Origin: JARRKC01 sp963723965
Lineage (GTDB): Bacteria > Acidobacteriota > UBA6911 > RPQK01 > JAPXNP01
Length of the DNA: 64,000 nucleotides
Reading direction: 5' to 3'
Assembly (NCBI GenBank): GCA_963723965.1
Contig: CAVRSV010000007.1
Coordinates: forward strand, 186,001-250,000
Shown here in pieces: positions 33,070 to 42,500 of the stretch. Every line of letters begins with the position of its first letter. Within the stretch, counting starts at the first letter, position 1. The notes below the pieces were generated by a model. The model worked only from the letters and a program-made list of their open reading frames with translations, was not told the origin of the DNA and did not search any database. The position numbers and the translations under genes are program-made.

Positions 33070-34647
33070 TCATTTGGCTTCGGCCAGCGCCTCCTCGGGA
33101 AGGCCCAGCAGTGGATCGGTCAGACTGAGATGGCGGTCCCATTCCGGTCGGCTCTCGGGGAAATCGGTGCGGAAGTGGACACCCCGGCTCTCTTCCCGGG
33201 CCAGCGCGGCAAACGCCACCAGCCGGCCCACGGTGATCATATTGCGGGTTTCACCGAGCCCCACCGTCCTGCCCAGTTCCATGCCGGTCAGCGCGTCGAG
33301 AGCGGCCCGCAGCCCTACGGCATCCCTGAGCAGCCCGACCTTGCTCCACATCAAAGCTCTCACTGTCCGGCGGACGGCATCCTGCCGTCTTCCCTCGAGA
33401 TTCATGACCGCACCCAGAGCACTCCGAGCCTGGATCTTGCGGGGCTTCCACTGATTCTTCACATCCGTCGAGACCCGGTGTCCGAACACCATGGCCTCCA
33501 GCAGCGAATTGCTCGCCAGGCGGTTGGCACCATGCACCCCGGTGGCCGCCGTCTCACCGCAAACCCACAGTCCCTCCAGAGAGGATCGTCCCACAGCATC
33601 GGCAGCGATCCCTCCGATGTGATAGTGCGCCGCCGGGGTGACAGGAATCGGATCCCGACGGGGATCCAGCCCATGCTCGAGGCAGAGTCGATAGACGGTC
33701 GGGAACCGACTCGGAAACCGATCGCCGATTGCCCGGCGGGCGTCCAGAAAGACCTCGACTCCTTTTCGTTTGCGAGCCCAGATCGATCTCGCAACGACGT
33801 CACGCGGCGCCAACTCGGCCTCCGGGTGATCGTCCGGCATGAACCGGTGCCCCAAACTGTCGATCAGGGTCGCGCCCTCCCCACGAATCGCTTCCGTCAG
33901 GAGCGGAACGGGACTGGTGTCCACGGCCAGAGCCGTGGGGTGAAACTGCTCGAACTCCAGATCGACGAGCCGCGCACCGGCGCGGGCCGCCATGGCCAGG
34001 CCGTCGCCCGTCGATTCCACCGGATTGGTGGTCCAGAGATAGATACCGCCGATGCCTCCCGTGGCCAGAATCGTTGCGGCCGCCAGGTGGGCGACCACCT
34101 CTCCGTGCTGAGAACGGGCCAGAACTCCAACCACACGGCCATCTTCGAGCAGGAGGTCCAGAGCCTGGCAGTCTTCGAAGAGCCGTACCGAGGGAGTGTG
34201 CCGGACCGCCTCGGTCAACGCCTCGACCACCGCGGCCCCGGTCGCATCTCCATTGGCATGGACGACACGGCTGCGCGAATGAGCGGCCTCGCGTCCGAGG
34301 CGCAACCGCCCCGATGGGTCCGCATCGAAACGGACCCCCAGGTCGATCAGTCGAGAAACGAGAGCCGGGCCCTCCCGCGTGATGGTTTCGACCGCTTCCA
34401 GATTCGAGAGCCCGCCGCCCACGGCCAGCGTGTCGTCTGCGTGAAGCCGGGGGGAATCCTCGGGATCCCAGGCCACCGCAATGCCCCCCTGTGCCAGCCA
34501 GCTGGAACTGGCCCGACCGAAGGCGCGCTTGGTGAGGAGGGCGACGGAGAGAGGCGCGGAGTCGAGTGCGGCCATCAGGCCCGCCACTCCGCTGCCCACG
34601 ATCAAGACATCCGAGCGTACGGTCCGCTCCACCCGATTCCTCGACAT
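33070..34647 (-). CDS. nadB: L-aspartate oxidase
   Basis: 525 residues from the ATG at 34647, whose first base is shared with the nadA stop (TGATG). An upstream extension in this frame lies inside nadA and is not homologous. FAD-dependent: LIVGSGVAGLMAALDSA is the dinucleotide fold, SSSWLAQGGIA and ATGGIGGIYLWTTNP are flavin contacts, and HGANRLASNSLLEAMVFG is the family block. Oxidises aspartate to iminoaspartate for NadA. Translation coupled to nadA. Confidence 0.96.
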   Translation of the reverse strand: MSRNRVERTVRSDVLIVGSGVAGLMAALDSAPLSVALLTKRAFGRASSSWLAQGGIAVAWDPEDSPRLHADDTLAVGGGLSNLEAVETITREGPALVSRLIDLGVRFDADPSGRLRLGREAAHSRSRVVHANGDATGAAVVEALTEAVRHTPSVRLFEDCQALDLLLEDGRVVGVLARSQHGEVVAHLAAATILATGGIGGIYLWTTNPVESTGDGLAMAARAGARLVDLEFEQFHPTALAVDTSPVPLLTEAIRGEGATLIDSLGHRFMPDDHPEAELAPRDVVARSIWARKRKGVEVFLDARRAIGDRFPSRFPTVYRLCLEHGLDPRRDPIPVTPAAHYHIGGIAADAVGRSSLEGLWVCGETAATGVHGANRLASNSLLEAMVFGHRVSTDVKNQWKPRKIQARSALGAVMNLEGRRQDAVRRTVRALMWSKVGLLRDAVGLRAALDALTGMELGRTVGLGETRNMITVGRLVAFAALAREESRGVHFRTDFPESRPEWDRHLSLTDPLLGLPEEALAEAK

Positions 34648-35669
34648 CACCGGCCTCCCCGCCCGACCTCCAACATGCGCTCCACTGCACTGCGCGCTCT
34701 GCGTGCGGTCTCGGAGTCCACCTCCACCGGGAATTGCCCCTTCTGCAGGGCGTCCAGGATCCGGGGCAGCGTGATCTTCTTCATGTGAGGGCACAGGTTG
34801 CAGGGTCGAACGAATTCCAGATCCGGGTACTCGACGGCCACGTTGTCGCTCATCGAGCACTCGGTGACCAGAACCACCCGTTGGGGTCGCGTCCGCCCCA
34901 CGTAACCGATCATGCCGGCCGTCGATCCGACGTAATCCGATTCCGTCAGGACGTCGGGCGGACACTCGGGGTGCGCCAGCACCGTGACGCCGGGATGCTG
35001 CTGCCGGAGAGAGCGGATTTCGCCACCGGTGAACCGCTCGTGGACTTCACAGTGGCCCTTCCACAGGACGATGTCCACATCGCATTGCGAGGCCACGTAT
35101 TGACCCAGGAACTCGTCGGGCAGAAAGATCACCCGATCGACGCCGAGCGACTTCACCACTTCGACCGCATTCGAGGAGGTACAGCAGATGTCGGATTCCG
35201 CTTTGACCTCCGCGCTCGTATTGACGTACGTCACCACCGGGACCCCGGGGTAGCGCTGCTTGAGAAGCCGGACGTCGGCTCCGGTGATCGACTCCGCCAG
35301 CGAACAACCGGCCTCCGGATCCGGGATCAGCACGGTCTTGGCCGGATTCAGGATCTTCGCGGTCTCGGCCATGAAATGGACCCCGCAGAGAACGATGACA
35401 TCCGCATCGGTGTCGGCGGCCTGCCGCGCGAGGGCCAGGGAGTCACCCGTCAAGTCCGCCACACCGTGGAAGATCTCGGGAGTCTGGTAGTTGTGCGCGA
35501 GGATGACGGCGTTGCGCTCCGCCTTCAGTCGGTTGATGGCGACGATCAGCGGAGCGAACACCGGCCACTCGATGTCCGGAATGACATCCTTGACCCGTTC
35601 GTAGATGGGGGCCGTTGCCTGCTTCACCGCCGCCGTGAACTCCAGAGGCGCATTATCCAAATCTTGCAT
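34647..35669 (-). CDS. nadA: Quinolinate synthase
   Basis: 340 residues. Condenses iminoaspartate with dihydroxyacetone phosphate using a [4Fe-4S] cluster. Cluster cysteines are expected in VLCGVHFMAE, CCTSSNA and FVRPCNLCPHM. AHNYQTPEIF and GSTAGMIGYV are substrate contacts. First gene of the nad operon. A palindromic operator candidate lies 9-31 bases before the ATG and covers the -10 box TATAAA, with only about 8 bases from that box to the ATG, so the transcript is probably leaderless and repressible. Confidence 0.96.
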   Translation of the reverse strand: MQDLDNAPLEFTAAVKQATAPIYERVKDVIPDIEWPVFAPLIVAINRLKAERNAVILAHNYQTPEIFHGVADLTGDSLALARQAADTDADVIVLCGVHFMAETAKILNPAKTVLIPDPEAGCSLAESITGADVRLLKQRYPGVPVVTYVNTSAEVKAESDICCTSSNAVEVVKSLGVDRVIFLPDEFLGQYVASQCDVDIVLWKGHCEVHERFTGGEIRSLRQQHPGVTVLAHPECPPDVLTESDYVGSTAGMIGYVGRTRPQRVVLVTECSMSDNVAVEYPDLEFVRPCNLCPHMKKITLPRILDALQKGQFPVEVDSETARRARSAVERMLEVGRGGR

Positions 35670-35677
35670 CCTGTCCC

Positions 35678-35700
35678 TTTATACTCAAACTGAGCATAAA
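35678..35700 (-). promoter_or_regulatory. Candidate NrtR operator overlapping the nadA promoter
   Basis: On the plus strand TTTATACTCA (35678-35687) and TGAGCATAAA (35691-35700) are inverted with 9 of 10 matches around a 3-base centre. Read on the minus strand it contains TATAAA, the likely -10 box of nadA. The adjacent gene encodes a Nudix-winged-helix protein of the NrtR type, known in other bacteria to repress NAD genes and to release DNA on binding ADP-ribose. Site-regulator pairing is inference. Confidence 0.7.
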
Positions 35701-35706
35701 TAATTT

Positions 35707-35734
35707 CAAAAAATAACGCCGAGGCTCCGGCGTT
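35707..35734 (-). terminator. Intrinsic terminator after the NrtR-like gene
   Basis: Read on the minus strand, AACGCCG and CGGCGTT (7-bp stem, 6-base loop) are followed by ATTTTTTG. It ends the regulator transcript just before the nadA operator, separating the two transcription units. Confidence 0.75.
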
Positions 35735-35793
35735 CGATGCTGACTACGATGAGTCTACCAAAATGCAGATTCAAGTCCAATGTTCCGAATCCA

Positions 35794-36804
35794 CTATCCG
35801 CTGGGCAACCCGACGCCGGGAGCCCGGCGCTCTTTGAGCACCTCGCGGCGGAATCGAAACTGCTCGGCCGGTCTCCCGCCGGTGTGCAATTCGAGCTTGC
35901 CCGTCCCCTCGACCAGCCCGCCCCGGTCCACCAGCCGGCGGAAGTTCTGCTTGTGGAGCTGAAGACCCGCCAGGGCCTCCACCACCCGCTGCAGTTGAAG
36001 CAGGGTGAACGTCGGCGGCAGCAGCTCGAACACGACGGGACGATACTTGATCTTGCCCCGCAGGCGACCCAGTGCCGTGGCCAGCATGCGCCGGTGATCC
36101 ATCGCCATGGGGCGACCCAGTGCACCGTCCGCATCGGAATAGGCCGGGACCCCGGGATCCGCCGCCGCTTCCGGGACGAGGGCCGCTTCATACATCAACT
36201 CGTAGCGCTCCAGGACTCGCTCGCCGTCCCATTCGATGCCGTCCAAACCGAAGGCGATGGTCACCCGCTCGCGCCTGGCTTCACGCAGCGCCCGGTCGGC
36301 TGCTTCTTCCGCCCACTGGAACAACTGCGGCACGATCTCCTGCCGGACGATCGCGGGCGGTCCTTCCCGGCGGTCCTCCCAGGGCAGGAATCGGTAGTAG
36401 TCCAGCCACTCGGCCCGGCTGTCCCCGGACAGGCGGCCTTCGCGAACGAGCGCCAGATAGGCGATGGACAGAACCCGGGGACCGCCCGCCCTCTCAACGG
36501 GATCCCGATGGCGATCGCCGAAGGTGTACAACTGCTCGACGTATCCGAGTTCGAGGCCCGTCTGCTCCCGGACCCAGCCCCGCACGCCGCGTTCGAGCGT
36601 CCGGTCCCGCTCCGGGTCCAGAGGTCCGAAGGGCAGTGCCGCCAACCCCCTCTGGCTGGGGATCGTATTGGCTGAACCACGGACCGTCAAGACTCTGGGA
36701 CTCTCGTCCGTGACGGCGACAATCACGGCATTCAGTCCGATCGTGAACGGGCCGGCGACGGCTCTTGCTGCCTCCTCCGACTCGATGTGCGCCGTTCGTT
36801 TCAT
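35794..36804 (-). CDS. NrtR-like Nudix transcriptional regulator of NAD synthesis
   Basis: 336 residues. The N-terminal Nudix-fold domain (about 20-160) starts FTIGLNAVIVAVTDESPRVL, but the catalytic Nudix box (GX5EX7REUXEEXGU) is degenerate (RTLERGVRGWVREQTGLELG), so it probably senses ADP-ribose without hydrolysis, as in NrtR repressors. The C-terminal winged helix has FELLPPTFTLLQLQRVVEAL and KQNFRRLVDRGGLVE, the NrtR DNA-binding pattern. A long insertion (about 165-240) lies between the domains. It sits directly upstream of nadABC with its own terminator, and a matching palindrome covers the nadA promoter. Confidence 0.85.
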   Translation of the reverse strand: MKRTAHIESEEAARAVAGPFTIGLNAVIVAVTDESPRVLTVRGSANTIPSQRGLAALPFGPLDPERDRTLERGVRGWVREQTGLELGYVEQLYTFGDRHRDPVERAGGPRVLSIAYLALVREGRLSGDSRAEWLDYYRFLPWEDRREGPPAIVRQEIVPQLFQWAEEAADRALREARRERVTIAFGLDGIEWDGERVLERYELMYEAALVPEAAADPGVPAYSDADGALGRPMAMDHRRMLATALGRLRGKIKYRPVVFELLPPTFTLLQLQRVVEALAGLQLHKQNFRRLVDRGGLVEGTGKLELHTGGRPAEQFRFRREVLKERRAPGVGLPSG

Positions 36805-36876
36805 CGATTCATCCCCGGCAGCCCGAAACTCCGCCGCGTCGTCCCACGGCCGGGAACCGGCTGCACCCTCCGCGGG

Positions 36877-37629
36877 CTACTCCCTGCCATAGACCGGTAT
36901 GATTCCACCTCGCGTCGCCTGATTGCGGGGTGAAGCCAGAAAGGCAATCGTCTGCGCAACCGCCTCGACCGACGGCCAGCGGGAAACATCTGCGTCGGGC
37001 ATGGCCGCCCGATTCGCCGGGGTGTCCATGATCGACGGCGCCACGGCGTTGACCCAGATCCCTTCCCCGGCCACCTCCTCGCCCAGGCTCTCGGTCAGGG
37101 CCGCAACCGCCGCCTTGCTGAGGGTGTAGGCCACCTTTCCCGCTCCCAGGCGCGGCTCGAGTGCCGCTCGAGCAGTCACGTTGACAATCCGTCCGCCCCG
37201 GGGCGGATCGATCGTGCGGAAGGCTCGCACTGCTTGCCGGCAGCAGAGCAGACAGCTGAGCAGGTTCATGCCGATCTGCCCCTGCAGGCTCGGCATCTCG
37301 ATCTCCGCAAAGGGCTGCATGCTGAACCCGCCCGCGCAGTGAATCGATGCCCAGAGGCGCGGCACCTTCTGGTACAGCCGGCTCACAGACGCTTCCGCCG
37401 TCAGGTCGATCCCTTCGATCAGAGTGAGCCGGGGAGAGCCGGCGAACTCGATTCCCTCGAGCGAACGCGTGCCCCGCACCGGAACGAAACAATGTGCGCC
37501 GTCCTCGAGCAGGAGACGTGTGACGGCAGTGCCCAAAGCGCCGCTGCCCCCGGTGACGACGACATCGAGTCCCTCGTAGGCTCGCTGCATATGCAGACCA
37601 GCATACCTTTCCACCGGCTTCGCTGTCAT
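36877..37629 (-). CDS. Short-chain dehydrogenase, dihydropteridine-reductase-like, lacking catalytic Ser
   Basis: 250 residues. Cofactor motif TGGSGALGTAV and active-site Y-x3-K in AYTLSKAAVAALTESL. The catalytic Ser expected 13 residues before Tyr is Ala (NVTARAAL), as in quinoid dihydropteridine reductases, whose VNVGARAAL and DTPANR-type motifs this protein shares (IMDTPANRAAMPDADVSRWP). The C-terminus GGIIPVYGRE also fits. True substrate unproven. The first 13 residues may be untranslated; a start at MQRAYEG is possible. It lies 72 bp upstream of the NrtR-like gene on the same strand. Confidence 0.82.
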   Translation of the reverse strand: MTAKPVERYAGLHMQRAYEGLDVVVTGGSGALGTAVTRLLLEDGAHCFVPVRGTRSLEGIEFAGSPRLTLIEGIDLTAEASVSRLYQKVPRLWASIHCAGGFSMQPFAEIEMPSLQGQIGMNLLSCLLCCRQAVRAFRTIDPPRGGRIVNVTARAALEPRLGAGKVAYTLSKAAVAALTESLGEEVAGEGIWVNAVAPSIMDTPANRAAMPDADVSRWPSVEAVAQTIAFLASPRNQATRGGIIPVYGRE

Positions 37630-37702
37630 GGAGTAGCGCCACGATCCAGGGGAGAAGCGGAGCGCCGGCCGAGGTCGGGGTCAGACGGCGGCCTCCGCTC
37701 CG

Positions 37703-39448
37703 TCACCAGCGTGACGAAGTCAACTCGCAGTCGGCCTGAGCCCAGGCTTTCTCGAAGCGTGTCCGAACCGCCTCGGCCTCGGCCTTCCTGCCCTGGGCGC
37801 TCAGACTCTGCCCAAGCCCAAACAGAGAAAAGGGATTCTCCGGATAGCGACGCAAGTCCTGCCAGTACACGGTTTCCGCCTCTTCCGCCCGCCCGGCGTC
37901 GAGCAGCGCCGCTCCCAGATTGTGCCGCACAGGGTAGTACCAGTCCGGAGGCTCCGTGTAGAACATGCCGTCCTGCAGCCGCACCGCCCGTTCCAGGTGG
38001 GCGATGGCCTGGTCGTGTTGCCGGCGGCTTCCAGCGAGTTCTCCCGCGAGCACCTCCCGGGCTACTTCGAGGACCGTCGTGGCGTTGGACACACCCACCA
38101 GGACCTCGGCCGTTGTCGGGTCCTCGATGATCGCGGACAGTTGAGCCAGCTCCCGCTCGGCCTCTTCCGGGCGCCCCTTTGCCGCCTGGGCCAGGCCGCG
38201 GGCATAGTGGGAAGCCCCCGACCAGAGGCGCCTGTGTGGAGACGGGATCGGTTCTGCCAGGATCTCGTCCCAGCGCCCGAATCTCACCATGGAATAGAGT
38301 GGGAGACTCAGAAAGGTCTCGAAAAGCGCCCAGTGGTCTTCCGTGAAACCCTCGGGAACCTGGTCGGCGACCTTGCGCGAGGCCTCGAGCACTTCTCCGC
38401 TCTTGCCCAGCATCATGCCTGCCCAGACCAGAAAATGGATGTTGTGTGGATAGTATCCGAGCGGATAGATCCCCTGGGCCCGACACTGGGTGATGTAGCC
38501 CTCGTCCGCCAGGGAGGCCAGCTGATTCACTTCGAAAGCATCACTGTAGCGCCCCAGCTGCATGTAGATGTGTGAGGGCATGTGGACCAGATGCCCGGCG
38601 CCCGGCGCCCGGCCGCGCAGAGTATCGGCTGCCGATTCGGCCCACTCGGGGTGAACCGCCTCGACGGCGTGGATGAAGTAGTGAAGCGCGCCCTCGTGCA
38701 CGGGATCCGCCTCGCGGGCGGCTTTCAGGACTCTCAGGATCTCGGGCGTTCGCTCTCCAGGCTTCCCGTCCCGGGTCCAGTAATCCCAGGGCGAGAGATT
38801 CATCAGGGATGCGGCATACAAGGTCGCGACGTCGGGATCCCCGGGATACTTGCGAAAGAGTTCCGACATGGCAGAGGCATACGCCTGGTCGAGACTGCCG
38901 CGGTCTTCCTCCGTCGCGTTCGAGTAGCGCTTCGCCAGCGCATGGATCAAGTCCGATTCCCGTTGGGAGACCCGATCTACTCGAGCCAGGGCCAGCTGAA
39001 TTGCCTCGCTGGCCTGCGGTACGGCTTCGGGCTGCATCGGCAGGTTGAGGTTCGGACCCAGGACGAGAGCCCAGCCCCAGTAGGCCATGGCACAGTCCGG
39101 GTCCAGCCGCGCCGCCTCCTTGAATGCTCTCAGCGCTTCGCGGTGATTGAAGCCGTACGTGAGCCGCAGCCCCTGATCGAAGAAGAGCTGGGCCCGGGGA
39201 GAGCGGGTCGTCACAGGGAAATGATGAAAGCCCAGCCCGACGAGCAGTGGAGCCATCTGGCCCTCGGAGAGGCGGGGATCCTCGCGCAGCGCCCGCCCAT
39301 CGTGGTGTCCCGCGTGTTGGGCCGCCGACACGGCTGGAGTCACCGCCGTGAGAATGAAGAGAATCAACGTCGCGCGACCCGCGAACCCGATCGAAACTGA
39401 TTGCAGCCAACGTCGCGCACGGCGCGACCGTCGTCCCAGAAGTGTCAT
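37703..39448 (-). CDS. Exported tetratricopeptide-repeat protein
   Basis: 581 residues from ATG 39448, chosen because AAGGAG lies just upstream; 12 further upstream codons are open. The N-terminus is very basic (GRRSRRARRWLQ) with a hydrophobic core ATLILFILTAVTPAVSAA, a signal peptide with possible Tat-like twin Arg. Motifs FFDQGLRLTYGFNHREALRA and DPDCAMAYWGWALVLGPN mark a TPR family common in Acidobacteria and Bacteroidetes and often annotated only as TPR protein. More TPRs occur near residues 440-570. Conserved His-rich piece HLVHMPSHIYMQLGRY. Function unknown. Confidence 0.8.
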   Translation of the reverse strand: MTLLGRRSRRARRWLQSVSIGFAGRATLILFILTAVTPAVSAAQHAGHHDGRALREDPRLSEGQMAPLLVGLGFHHFPVTTRSPRAQLFFDQGLRLTYGFNHREALRAFKEAARLDPDCAMAYWGWALVLGPNLNLPMQPEAVPQASEAIQLALARVDRVSQRESDLIHALAKRYSNATEEDRGSLDQAYASAMSELFRKYPGDPDVATLYAASLMNLSPWDYWTRDGKPGERTPEILRVLKAAREADPVHEGALHYFIHAVEAVHPEWAESAADTLRGRAPGAGHLVHMPSHIYMQLGRYSDAFEVNQLASLADEGYITQCRAQGIYPLGYYPHNIHFLVWAGMMLGKSGEVLEASRKVADQVPEGFTEDHWALFETFLSLPLYSMVRFGRWDEILAEPIPSPHRRLWSGASHYARGLAQAAKGRPEEAERELAQLSAIIEDPTTAEVLVGVSNATTVLEVAREVLAGELAGSRRQHDQAIAHLERAVRLQDGMFYTEPPDWYYPVRHNLGAALLDAGRAEEAETVYWQDLRRYPENPFSLFGLGQSLSAQGRKAEAEAVRTRFEKAWAQADCELTSSRW

Positions 39449-39508
39449 GTTGCTCCTTCTTTCCAGGTTGCCCATACCGTTCAATGCGGAAGGGAGGAGG
39501 AAAACGGG

Positions 39509-42500
39509 TCAGAGTGGGAGGCGGAAACCTGCGAAGCAGACCCGTTCGATCCCTTCCGGTGCAGGCAGGTCGGAGTCCTTGGCTGAGAGGCGCATCGAAT
39601 CAGCCTCCGGCCGCGGGGACTCGCCGGCGGGCCACTCGTCAGCAAGACCGAAATCGAGCCCCAGGGGGCGGAGTTCTTCCAGAATGCGCCTGATGTTCCA
39701 GACGTGCAGTCGATTCGCCGTTGTGGAAGCACCGAGGTGGCTTCCGTCACCACTGAACTGAATCTTGGAAAACGCTTGTGGCTCGGGGAGCTTCAGCTGC
39801 AGCACCGGGCGCCGCCTCAGCGTGTCGTAGACGGCGATCGTCCGATGATCGATGACGACCGCGAGCAGGTCGCTGCGATCGCTGAAAGACATCAGGCCGG
39901 GCAGATTCGAGAAACGGGGCGGCCGCCTGACCTGCATGACTTGGTTCCACGACTGCGTGCTCCACACGAGATACTCCTTGCTGCCGCCCGTAACCAGCCA
40001 CCGTCCGTCCGGACTGAAAAGGACGCCCACCGAACCTTCTCCCGGCAGCAGAGTCTTGAGAGTGCTCCCGCGTGAACCATCCCAGATCACCGTCCGATCC
40101 CCCCTCCAGTTGCCGGCCGCGACCAGCCCTCCCCCCGAGGTCAGCGAGGGGTGTGCCATCCCGGGGAAGCCGGGCAGACTCTCCGGTGGACCCTTGCGGA
40201 GATTCCGGTGCAGGAGGACCCGCGTTCCCTGATGGAGCGACACGACGGACCGTCGGCCGGAATCGAGTGCGGCGTGCTCGCAGGGTTCACTTTCCAGGAT
40301 CCGCCGCTCGGCGACTTCGAAGCCTCCGCCTCCGGTCTCCCGCAAGCTCCAGTCGATCAGGCCCTCGGAGCCGCAGCTGATGAACTGGCGTTCACTGCCC
40401 GAGAAGAACACGTCATGAACGTCGTAGGACGCGACCGAGGCAACGGGGTTCTCGCGATCGGCATCCCACAACAGAATCCCGTCGAGACCTCCCGACACGA
40501 TCCAGCGACCGTCCCGGCTGAGATCGAGACTGCGCGGCCCCTTTCCCTGGTGTCCATAGTAGGTATGGACCATCTCGCCGTAGCGTACCCGCCACAGTCC
40601 GGCCGCATCGCCGTCGATGAAGGAAAGGAATCTTCCGTCCGAGGAGAATTCCAGTCCCTGCGCAGGCGCGGCCAGCAACTGACTGCCGGTGGAGACGTCC
40701 CACAGGCGCGTGGTCTCGTCCCAGGAATAGGTGAAAGCCAGTGGGTAGTCCGGGTGCAATCCCACCCGGACGACTTCCGCCTGATGGCCTTTCAGGGTGG
40801 TCAGAACCCGTCCCGCAGCGACCTCCCAGATGAGCGCGGTACCGTCGGAATAACCGGCAATGAGCCGGGTCCCGGTGCCCTCCCAGTCGGTTCGGAAAGC
40901 CCGGCCCGAATGAACCAGTTTCCCGAGCAGACGGCCATCCCGGGAGCTGCGGATCTCGACGGTTCCCTCATCGGTCGAAACTGCGATCGCTCCTCCGTCG
41001 GGACGGTAGCTCAAGTAGGAGGAATCGTGGGGGAGCCGGTGCCGGAGCCGCTTTCTCCGGCCGCGAAGATCGAAGAGAATCAGTTCTCGATCGTGGCTGA
41101 TCAGGGCCAGTTCGCTGCTGTCCGGCGAAAAGGCCACCGACGCACCCGCAACCAGAACAGGGAACTCCTTGATCAGGTTTCCGTTACGTGAATCCCACAG
41201 CCTCACGCAGCCCTGGCCGGTTCCATCGGGACTGTTGAACTTGGCCACGAGAAAGCGCCCGTCGGGGCTGAAGGACAAGACCCAGGGATCCAGCCCGAAG
41301 CCTGCCAGGACGAGCTCCGAGGGGGAGTCTCCGCCCCGTTCGATCCGCACTTCCCCACCCAGAGATCCCCAGGCATGTCGCTCGAATCGGCTGTCGAAGT
41401 CGATGGAAACCTTGCGATCGTCTTTCTTGGGCCAAGTGGCCACCGGTTCGAGATCGGTGAGCGCCAGGCTGGCGATGGCCTCGTCCCGGAGGTCGGTCCC
41501 CGGGCGCAGGACGGCCGCCTGGGAAAGCAGGCGCAGGCTCTGCGACCGTCGACCGGGGGTTTGACTCGCTCGGAGGGCTCGCGCCTGCGCGACCAGGGAA
41601 TTCCGGAGTCTGGAATTCGCGTCCCGCTCCGCTTCGTTGGCCTTGACGGCCTGCCGCAAGGCCTGCTGTCTGGACTGTTCCGCCTGAACCAGACCCAGCA
41701 CCACCCCCACCACTCCCAGCAGCAGCGCCACCAAGGCGATGGTGGCAGCCGCCACCATCGGTCGATGACGGCGAACGAACTTTCGCGCCCGGTAGACGCG
41801 GCTGGGCGGGCGGGCCGACAGTGGTTCATGCTGCAGGTAACGGCGGACATCGGCGGCCAGTGCATCGGCCGACTCGTACCGGCGCCCGCGATCCTTGTCG
41901 ATCGCCCGGCACACGATCCAGTCGAGATCACCCTTCAGTTCACGAGCGAGCTCCGGAAGCTTCGTGCAGCGCCGAGAGGCCACTTCGTGGGCACGCGCGC
42001 CCATCTCCAGGAGCCTGGCACTGGGCAGCACCGGATCGAGGTCTCGGTTTCCCAGCCGGGTCAGGAATGCATGCAGCCCGATCTCGTCCGGATCAACCGG
42101 TAGAGCTCCGGCCATCAGCTCGTAGAGGATGATGCCCAGCGAGTAAATATCGGTTCTGGTGTCGATGTCCGGTGACGCCGTCTCAGCCTGCTCCGGACTC
42201 ATGTAGGCGGGCGTTCCCAGGGCCGTCCCCAGCTGTGTTACGAAGGTCTGGTGCCCGGGAAGAGTACCAACGGCCTTCGCAATTCCAAAGTCGATCACCT
42301 TGAGAACCGCTTCTCCATCCTGTCGGGCAACCATCACGTTGGATGGCTTCAGGTCGCGATGGATGATGCCCTTCTGATGGGCGTGCTGGACCGCCTGGGC
42401 GAGGGTGATGAAGAGTTCGAGGCGTTGCCGGATCGAGAGCCGTTCGCGGTCGCAAAATGTCGTGAGGGGGACGCCGGGGACCAGTTCCATCACGAAGAAA

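Noticed and set aside
35794..36804. Active ADP-ribose pyrophosphatase
   Set aside because: The catalytic Nudix box lacks the REUXEE pattern and a winged helix follows, so a regulator is the better reading.
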